Of a DNA stretch of 17,803 bases, positions 13,015-17,803 are shown piece after piece. The stretch comes from JBKPRX01 sp046734795 (GTDB taxonomy: Bacteria; Actinomycetota; Thermoleophilia; Gaiellales; Gaiellaceae). The notes beneath the pieces are model-generated. The model ran no database searches and was not told where the DNA came from. It saw only the letters and a program-made list of their open reading frames with translations. The DNA lies in NCBI GenBank assembly GCA_046734795.1, contig JBKPRX010000168.1, positions 1 through 17,803 of the forward strand, read 5' to 3'. The position numbers and the translations under genes were made by a program. Position 1 is the stretch's first letter; the number at the start of each line of letters is the position of its first letter.

Positions 13015-13518
13015 ATGCAGGAGATGGTCATCTACGGGGTCAGCTTCGACCTGGTCGGCAAGCAGCCGATCGTCCTGTTGAAGACCGCGGACGGGAACAA
13101 GTTCCTGCCGATTTGGATCGGTCATGCCGAGGCGGCGGCAATCCTGATGAAGCTTCAGAGCCAAGCGCCGCCCCGTCCGATGACCCACGATCTGCTCACC
13201 GACATGCTCGAGCAGCTCGGCGCGAGCGTGACGCGGATCACCGTCACCGAGCTCCGCGAGAACACCTTCTATGCGCAGATCACCGTCCAGCAGGACGGTT
13301 CCGAGATCGAGATCGACTCGCGACCGTCAGACGCGATCGCGCTCGCGATCCGATCCGATGCGCCGATCTTCGCCGCGGACGACGTGATCGAGGAATCGGC
13401 GATCGAATTCGAGGGCGACGAGGTCAGCGAGGAAGAGATCGAGACGAAGGTGACCGAGTTCCGGCGCTTCCTCGACGACGTCACGCCGGACCAGTTCGCG
13501 GTCGAAGACGAGGAGTGA
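13015..13518 (+). CDS. Bifunctional nuclease family protein (DUF151)
   Basis: The 167-aa product is a clear DUF151/bifunctional nuclease domain protein: VIYGVSFDLVGKQPIVLLK, the hallmark LPIWIGHAEAAAI (residues 31-43), RPMTHDLL, and SRPSDAIALAIRSDAPIFAA (103-122), followed by an acidic C-terminal helix (EVSEEEIETKVTEFRRFLDD). Plant members degrade RNA and DNA; in bacteria the role is unsettled. The start chosen is ATG 13015, with AGG about 6 nt upstream; ATG 13024 is an alternative. TACCAT at 12993-12998 is a plausible -10. The stop is 4 nt from the convergent L,D-transpeptidase stop. Confidence 0.92.
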   Translation: MQEMVIYGVSFDLVGKQPIVLLKTADGNKFLPIWIGHAEAAAILMKLQSQAPPRPMTHDLLTDMLEQLGASVTRITVTELRENTFYAQITVQQDGSEIEIDSRPSDAIALAIRSDAPIFAADDVIEESAIEFEGDEVSEEEIETKVTEFRRFLDDVTPDQFAVEDEE

Positions 13519-13530
13519 CGCCTCAGGCGT
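13518..13530. terminator. Compact inverted repeat between convergent stop codons
   Basis: ACGCCT and AGGCGT flank a single C, giving a 5-bp stem with a TCA loop that spans part of both convergent stop codons. It is short and lacks a T-tract, so it may only weakly terminate both transcripts. Confidence 0.3.
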
Positions 13531-14848
13531 AGACGTAGATCGTCGCGCCGTAGCCGTCGAGGTCGTAGAGACGCCGCGCCGCCCACATCGGGACGCGAAC
13601 GCAGCCGTGTGAGGCGGGGTACGCCGGCACGCTCGGGTAGCCGTGGATGGCGAAGCCGCGCAGGAAGTACGTCGGGTAGTAGAGGACCCAGTCGAACCCC
13701 GCGACGCGTCGGTATACGTGCCAGACGCCGAGCGGTGTGTTGCCTGTCGCACCCGTCGAGACCTGCACCACGAGCTCGACGCGACCGCGGCGGACCTCGA
13801 AGAGCACTTGGCGTGTCTTGTCGACCTCGACGTGCGTGCCGCCGTAGCGCGCTCGCGGAGTGCGTGCGTGGAGGATCCGACGCCAGAGGGCGGCATCGAC
13901 GCGGCCCGTGCGCATGAGGCCGTTTACCTTTTGGAAAGCGAGCACGGCGTCGTACGTATCGCCGCCGAAGAGGCCGTCGACGCGCTGCAGTGCGTAATGC
14001 ATTGCTCGCAGTCGCCGCTCGAGCTCGCGCACGCTCGGGCCGCGTGAGCTGAGCGCGAGTGACGGTCGCAGCACGACGACGCGCGTGGTCGCGGACGCCG
14101 CCGCATAGCCCGCCGAGCCGGCTGTTGTAACCGCGATCGCGACCGATCCCGCAACGCTGATGCGCATCACTCGCCGGAAGGACGTCCGTCGCGTGACGCG
14201 CGCGACCACGCGGCCGCCGCGTTTGAGCTCGAGCCGCACCGGCCCTGCCGCGGCTGGCTGAAGGCGAACGACGACGGCGAATCGTGCGCCGACGAAGGGA
14301 GTTCCGACCGTCGTCACCCGTAGTTGTGGTCGCAGCGCGACGGTCGCACCCGCCGAGCTCGCGAGCGCACTGTGCGCGGTGTAGGGCCCGGGCGACGTAA
14401 GCCGCGCGACGCGGATCCTGAAAGTTCCGTCTGCAGCCGTTGCTCCAGAGGCGACGCTGCTGCCGCCTGCAGCGATCGAGATCGGTACGCCGGCCGCGGC
14501 AGGCGTGACCGCGCCTATGAAGACAGCGGCTCGTCCGTACGACACGCGCGCCGGCGCAGCCAGCGTGACCGCTTCTGCGTGGATCGTGATGCTCGCCGTC
14601 GCTCCGTCCTCGGTCGTCACGCTTGCGCGCCAGTCGCCGGCTGCGTAGACGTGCTGCACGACGGCTCCGTCCGCCGAGGTCCCGTCGCCGAGCTCCCAGT
14701 GATAGGTGCTGCCGCCCGACGCCGTCAGCGTCACGGCCAGCGGCGCGGCTCCCGCAGCCGGGCTCGCGGCAACCGTCGGAGTCGCCGCGCGTGCGTAGGC
14801 CGGCGCAACGAGCGCGAGCACGCAGCAAGCCACGGTCAGTCGACGCAC
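13523..14848 (-). CDS. Secreted L,D-transpeptidase with PKD and peptidoglycan-binding domains
   Basis: L,D-transpeptidases of the YkuD family make 3-3 crosslinks in peptidoglycan outside the membrane. The 441-aa protein has a signal peptide (residues 1-21, ending AYARA), a PKD-like domain (about 24-92, WELGDGTSADGAVVQHVY), one or two Ig-like all-beta segments (93-260), a peptidoglycan-binding type 1 domain (266-327, VDGLFGGDTYDAVLAFQKVNG), and a C-terminal YkuD domain (338-441). The catalytic signature is intact: H402 in AIHG and SHGCVR with Cys416. The start is GTG at 14848, where the signal peptide begins. It lies 13 nt after the CPBP gene and is probably in the HAD-CPBP-Ldt transcript. The N-terminal PKD/Ig part is unusual for a minimal Ldt and may act as a wall spacer. 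Confidence 0.93.
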   Translation of the reverse strand: MRRLTVACCVLALVAPAYARAATPTVAASPAAGAAPLAVTLTASGGSTYHWELGDGTSADGAVVQHVYAAGDWRASVTTEDGATASITIHAEAVTLAAPARVSYGRAAVFIGAVTPAAAGVPISIAAGGSSVASGATAADGTFRIRVARLTSPGPYTAHSALASSAGATVALRPQLRVTTVGTPFVGARFAVVVRLQPAAAGPVRLELKRGGRVVARVTRRTSFRRVMRISVAGSVAIAVTTAGSAGYAAASATTRVVVLRPSLALSSRGPSVRELERRLRAMHYALQRVDGLFGGDTYDAVLAFQKVNGLMRTGRVDAALWRRILHARTPRARYGGTHVEVDKTRQVLFEVRRGRVELVVQVSTGATGNTPLGVWHVYRRVAGFDWVLYYPTYFLRGFAIHGYPSVPAYPASHGCVRVPMWAARRLYDLDGYGATIYVYA

Positions 14849-14861
14849 GAACGGAAGCCTG

Positions 14862-15533
14862 TCAGCTGAAGATGACGGCGAGGAGAGCGATTCCGTTGAA
14901 GATGCTGTGCGTCAGGATGCATGGCAGGACGCTGTCTGTCTTGCCCCGAAGCCAAGCAAGCGCCATCCCGAACGGGACGAGGACGAGCAGACCTTCGACG
15001 AGTCCGTGCGCGAGTCCGAACGTGACTCCGACGACGACGATCGCAAGCCAGCGCCCGTCCGGCAAGAGAAGCCGGTAGCCCAGGCCGCGGAACGTCAGCT
15101 CTTCGACGATGGGGGCGACTCCGGCGATCGCGATCGCGTTCAGTGCGTACGGCGCCGCATACCGCGAGTCCCAATGCGTGGGAGTAAGTCCTTGCTCGTT
15201 CGACGGACTCTGCGGGAGCGGCAAGAGGCTGACGAGTCCCGCCACGATGAAGATGCCGACGATCACGGCGACGACGAGTCCGAGTGCTCGCCACCAAGAG
15301 CGGGGCTGTCGCAGCGCGAAGAGCTCGTGGAGGTCGACTGCCGCGATCGCGTAGACGACGACGAAGAGGATCCCGTAGAACGCGATTGCGACGAGCGCAG
15401 TCGAGTACTGGTAGAGCGCATCGCGTCCGGTGTCGTTGTTTCCGCCCCCGAACCGGGCTGCATAGTTGACCGCGGCGAGGACGCCGACGACAACCGACCA
15501 AGCGGCTATCCGGCCGGTTCCGTATCGCCTCAC
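14862..15533 (-). CDS. CPBP family intramembrane glutamic endopeptidase
   Basis: CPBP (CAAX/Abi) proteases are integral membrane metallo- or glutamate endopeptidases. The 223-aa protein has about six or seven hydrophobic segments and all three family motifs: EELTFR (E144, E145, R149), FGLAH (F172, H176), and HSIFN (H209, N213). The length is typical. The start is GTG at 15533, overlapping the HAD gene's TGA by 4 nt (GTGA), so translation is likely coupled. The substrate cannot be told from sequence. The neighbouring secreted L,D-transpeptidase makes an envelope role reasonable, but that is inference. Confidence 0.92.
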   Translation of the reverse strand: MRRYGTGRIAAWSVVVGVLAAVNYAARFGGGNNDTGRDALYQYSTALVAIAFYGILFVVVYAIAAVDLHELFALRQPRSWWRALGLVVAVIVGIFIVAGLVSLLPLPQSPSNEQGLTPTHWDSRYAAPYALNAIAIAGVAPIVEELTFRGLGYRLLLPDGRWLAIVVVGVTFGLAHGLVEGLLVLVPFGMALAWLRGKTDSVLPCILTHSIFNGIALLAVIFS

Positions 15534-16147
15534 AGGATTCTCCGCACGGCCTCGAGGAGCGGCGCAGGCTCGAAACCCATCCCGGCAGCGCGCGCCCCTT
15601 GTTCGTCCTCTTCGCTGTCGCCGATGTGAACCGCGTCATGTGGGGCGACGCCGAGTCGTTCCAAGGCGAGCCGAAAGATCGCGGGGTCGGGCTTTGCGGC
15701 GCCTGCCTCCGCGGACGTGACGACCGGAAGGTCGAAGCCCAGCTGCCGCAAATGCTCGTGGAGGCCGACGTCCCAGTTCGAGACGACGGCTGCGGGAACC
15801 GCGTGTCGCTGTAGCTCGGCGCAAGCCTCTTCCGCACCCGGCATCGGTTCGAATCTCAGCGCACCGATGAAGTCGTCCACGAACTCGGTTGCCTCGATCA
15901 GCGCTTCGACCGCGGTGACGAACACACCGGCGCAATCGCAGCGCAGGGCTGCGAGCGTCTTCGCGTCGCGTCCTGTGTGCGCACGCGGTACGTAGAACTC
16001 CACCTCCGCACGGAAGGCGCGTCGCACGGCGTCCTCGTTCGCTTCGAAGCCGTGACGGTCGAGTGCTGCTCGAAGCGCGGGCACGGGGTCGCAGAGATTG
16101 ACGAGCGTCCCGAACGCGTCGACGGTGACGGCGGCCGGGGCAGTCAC
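15530..16147 (-). CDS. HAD superfamily hydrolase, DAFGTL variant
   Basis: HAD hydrolases use an aspartate nucleophile on phosphate or halide substrates. The 205-aa product shows motif I VTVDAFGTLV (nucleophile D10), motif II Ser in VVSNWD (S123), motif III Lys in AKPDPAIF (K152) and motif IV HIGDSEEDEQGARAAGM (D177, D181), with an alpha-helical cap between I and II. The +2 acid of motif I, Asp in classical phosphatases, is Phe12, resembling the DAYGTL of L-2-haloacid dehalogenases, while motif IV is phosphatase-like. The substrate is therefore open. The start is GTG at 16147; conserved residues begin at about residue 7, so no later start is possible. It diverges from the DUF2203 gene with a 19-nt gap. 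Confidence 0.9.
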   Translation of the reverse strand: MTAPAAVTVDAFGTLVNLCDPVPALRAALDRHGFEANEDAVRRAFRAEVEFYVPRAHTGRDAKTLAALRCDCAGVFVTAVEALIEATEFVDDFIGALRFEPMPGAEEACAELQRHAVPAAVVSNWDVGLHEHLRQLGFDLPVVTSAEAGAAKPDPAIFRLALERLGVAPHDAVHIGDSEEDEQGARAAGMGFEPAPLLEAVRRIL

Positions 16148-16155
16148 GAACGGCC

Positions 16156-16161
16156 ATCATA
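16156..16161 (-). promoter_or_regulatory. Putative -10 element for the HAD gene (near-leaderless)
   Basis: On the minus strand TATGAT (5 of 6 to TATAAT) lies 8 nt before the HAD GTG start, which would give a leaderless or almost leaderless mRNA. No convincing -35 is seen. Leaderless transcripts are common in actinobacteria. Confidence 0.35.
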
Positions 16162-16166
16162 GGCTC

Positions 16167-16559
16167 GTGCGCTACTTCACCCCCGAGGAGGCGAACGCGG
16201 CGCTCGAGCGTGTTCGCCCTCTCGCCGAGCGGATGGTCGCGCACCGACGTCGAATGCTCGAGGCGCAGGCTCGCCAAGAGCGCATCGAGTCGCACGTCTC
16301 CGGGAACGGCGGCGGCATCGATCCGACAGAGCCGGCGGAGGTCGAGGCCGAGGTCGAACGCGAAGCCGAGGCGGTCGGCAAGTGCGTCGACGACCTGCTC
16401 GAGCTCGGCGTCCAGGTGAAAGATCTCGATACCGGCCTGCTCGATTTTCCTTCGATCCGAGATGGAGAGGAGATCCTCCTCTGCTGGCACCTCGGCGAGG
16501 ACGAGATTCGCTACTGGCACACCGTCGACGGCGGGTTTGCCGGCCGGCAGCCGCTCTAG
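16167..16559 (+). CDS. DUF2203 domain protein
   Basis: This is a 130-aa member of the uncharacterised DUF2203 family: RYFTPEEANAALERVRPLA at the N-terminus, then a helical region with a charged stretch (about 50-75), and the family core VQVKDLDTGLLDFPS, ILLCWHLGEDEIRYWH and GGFAGRQPL at the C-terminus. The GTG start at 16167 puts the conserved FTxEEAN motif at the N-terminus. There is no obvious ribosome binding site upstream, consistent with a leaderless transcript. Function is unknown. It stands alone between the divergent HAD gene and, after 57 nt, the MscS gene. Confidence 0.9.
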   Translation: MRYFTPEEANAALERVRPLAERMVAHRRRMLEAQARQERIESHVSGNGGGIDPTEPAEVEAEVEREAEAVGKCVDDLLELGVQVKDLDTGLLDFPSIRDGEEILLCWHLGEDEIRYWHTVDGGFAGRQPL

Positions 16560-16616
16560 CCGCCGCGCGGCTCGAATGACCTAAGGAAAGGGGTTCGATC
16601 CGTCGAAACGACGAGC

Positions 16617-17342
16617 ATGCCGTTCTGGCAGCGCGCCGCAATCGCGGGCGGGGTCTTCCTCGCCATTTCTCTTCTTGCCCGGCTCGTCGACTGGCGACTG
16701 AGGCGGCAGCCCCTGCCACCCGAGGCCGCGACGCGCTACCGCGTCCTCCGGCGAAGCATCTCGATCACGATCCTCCTCGTCGGCCTGTTCTCGGCGCTCC
16801 TCGTGATCCCGCAGGTGCGTGCGGTCGCCGGCGGCCTCCTTGCCTCCTCGGCTGTGATCGCCGTCGTCGTCGGCCTCGCCTCGCAGCGCACGCTCGGAAA
16901 CTTCATCGCGGGCTTGCTGATCGCGTTCACGCAGCCGGTTCGCCTCGGCGACTGCGTCGAGATCGGCGGCGACGAAGGGATCGTCGAGGAGATCGGCCTG
17001 ACGTACACCTTCATCCGCACTCCCGACGACGCCCGAATCGTGATCCCCAACGAGAAGCTTGCCTCGGATACCATCCGCAACTCCACGATCCGAAGTCGCG
17101 AGAAGGTGGCCGAAATCACCGTCCAGGTTCCACTTTCAGCCCACCTCGGCCGCGTCGTGGAGAGCCTCCGTTCACTCCTCGAGACCGAACAGGATCCGCT
17201 GGTCTTCGTCAGCGGCCTGGACGGGAATGCCACGATCACGATGCGCGCTCGCACAGCTGACGAAGACACCGCACAGCGGCTGGAACGCGATCTTCGTCTG
17301 CGCGCCCACGAGCGACTGCGCACCGAGGGAGTCTTCGCATGA
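16617..17342 (+). CDS. MscS-type small-conductance mechanosensitive channel family protein
   Basis: MscS channels open under membrane tension to release solutes on osmotic downshock. The 241-aa protein has an N-terminal membrane segment (about 5-22), a second (about 48-65), and the pore-lining Gly/Ala-rich third helix AGGLLASSAVIAVVVGLASQ (71-90). The beta-domain signature follows: NFIAGLLIAFTQPVRLGDCV (95-114), GGDEGIVEEIGLTYT and PNEKLAS. The cytoplasmic C-terminal domain is short and complete. It starts with ATG at 16617, with GAG 4 nt upstream and an AAGG-AAAGGGG run further upstream (16584-16594). Its stop overlaps the next gene by ATGA, coupling it to a penicillin-binding protein. Confidence 0.93.
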   Translation: MPFWQRAAIAGGVFLAISLLARLVDWRLRRQPLPPEAATRYRVLRRSISITILLVGLFSALLVIPQVRAVAGGLLASSAVIAVVVGLASQRTLGNFIAGLLIAFTQPVRLGDCVEIGGDEGIVEEIGLTYTFIRTPDDARIVIPNEKLASDTIRNSTIRSREKVAEITVQVPLSAHLGRVVESLRSLLETEQDPLVFVSGLDGNATITMRARTADEDTAQRLERDLRLRAHERLRTEGVFA

Positions 17343-17803
17343 CGCCGCCGCCCCGAGGACGTCGTCACGCAGACGACCAGTGGGTCGAGCTGAGACGGCA
17401 GAAGCGCCGCCGTGCGCGAACGCGCCAGCGCCGCCGTCGACGCACCGTCTTTCTCCTCGCGCTGCTTGCGATTCCCGTGCTGCTGATGGTGGCCGCGTCC
17501 GTCGGTGGGACGCTCGAATACACGAGCACGTCGTGCAATCTCGACAAGCTCAGGCCGGTCGCAATCGGGCAGAACTCGTTCGTCTATGCGCGCGACGGGT
17601 CGCTGCTCGGCGCGATTCCCGCCGAGCGCAACAGGACGCCGGTCGAGCGGTCTGAGATCACTCCGTGGATGCCGAAGGCCACAGTCGCGATCGAGGACAG
17701 GCGCTTCTACCGGCACGGCGGCGTCGACGTCGAAGGCGTCGTCCGCGCTGCGTATGCCGACGTGCGCGCCGGCAAGGTCGTGCAAGGCGGCTCGACGATC
17801 ACG
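17339..17803 (+). CDS. Class A penicillin-binding protein / GT51 transglycosylase (C-terminus beyond window)
   Basis: The frame stays open for 155 codons to the window end. A cytoplasmic, very basic N-terminus (RRQKRRRARTRQRRRRRT, about residues 19-36) leads into a single membrane segment (about 37-57, VFLLALLAIPVLLMVAASVG), followed by the start of a GT51 peptidoglycan glycosyltransferase domain. The signature motif ATVAIEDRRFYRHGGVD contains the catalytic Glu (EDRRF), and QGGSTIT ends the visible part. Class A PBPs polymerise and crosslink peptidoglycan. Whether the C-terminus carries a transpeptidase domain cannot be seen. The ATG overlaps the MscS stop by 4 nt. Confidence 0.93.
   Translation, partial: MTPPPRGRRHADDQWVELRRQKRRRARTRQRRRRRTVFLLALLAIPVLLMVAASVGGTLEYTSTSCNLDKLRPVAIGQNSFVYARDGSLLGAIPAERNRTPVERSEITPWMPKATVAIEDRRFYRHGGVDVEGVVRAAYADVRAGKVVQGGSTIT

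Noticed and set aside
12910..13188. Extended minus-strand frame upstream of the 82-aa protein
   Set aside because: It is antisense to conserved DUF151 sequence and has low-complexity, non-protein-like composition.
13269..14828. 519-aa minus-strand open frame overlapping the L,D-transpeptidase gene
   Set aside because: It is a shifted frame, Arg-rich with no domains, while the overlapping frame encodes a signal peptide and complete YkuD catalytic motif.
1..17803. CRISPR arrays, insertion sequences, prophage genes
   Set aside because: No regularly spaced repeat array, transposase or integrase motifs or terminal inverted repeats were seen on either strand.

Overview
This is a GC-rich bacterial chromosome segment carrying the replication-origin neighbourhood. 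The gene order recF-dnaN-dnaA (minus strand), then rpmH-rnpA-yidD-yidC-khpB-rsmG-parA-parB (plus strand), is the classic oriC-flanking block. High GC at third codon positions, heavy use of GTG/TTG starts, an AfsR/SARP-type regulator with ATPase and TPR-like parts, and the absence of mnmE/mnmG between khpB and rsmG point to Actinomycetota. A deep lineage such as Thermoleophilia (Gaiellales/Solirubrobacterales-like) is my best guess, but this is inference from memory, not a search.

Layout: 1-2159 is recF (cut by the window edge, apparently starting with CTG) and dnaN. A 130-bp spacer with a DnaA-box-like site follows, then dnaA (2290-3657). The 256-bp dnaA-rpmH gap holds DnaA-box-like 9-mers, a 14-bp palindrome next to a plausible dnaA promoter, a 9-bp inverted repeat, and an rpmH leader with a C5/G5 hairpin and a duplicated G5 block. 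From 3914 to 8385 eight plus-strand genes run almost without gaps: ribosome and RNase P (rpmH, rnpA), membrane insertion (yidD, yidC), RNA binding (khpB), 16S rRNA methylation (rsmG) and chromosome partition (parA, parB). A strong hairpin closes the run.

8453-12510 holds a minus-strand secreted or anchored 161-aa protein with three His-Ala/Ser-Pro-Asp-Thr repeats. It diverges from a 1138-aa SARP/BTAD-ATPase-TPR regulator. Their shared intergenic region contains three direct repeats with an exact 11-bp period, a candidate operator. A tRNA-Ile(GAT) lies on the minus strand at 12541-12614.

12661-17803 is a mixed housekeeping/envelope region. It contains an 82-aa protein of unknown function (minus), a DUF151 bifunctional-nuclease-family protein (plus), and a minus-strand run of HAD hydrolase, CPBP membrane protease and secreted PKD/PG-binding/L,D-transpeptidase. 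A DUF2203 protein, an MscS-type channel and the start of a class A penicillin-binding protein (GT51) follow on the plus strand and run off the window end. No insertion sequences, CRISPR arrays, phage genes or rRNA genes were seen. The least explained items are the HxPDT-repeat surface protein with its regulator-side 11-bp repeats, the recF start, and the structured origin/rpmH leader.
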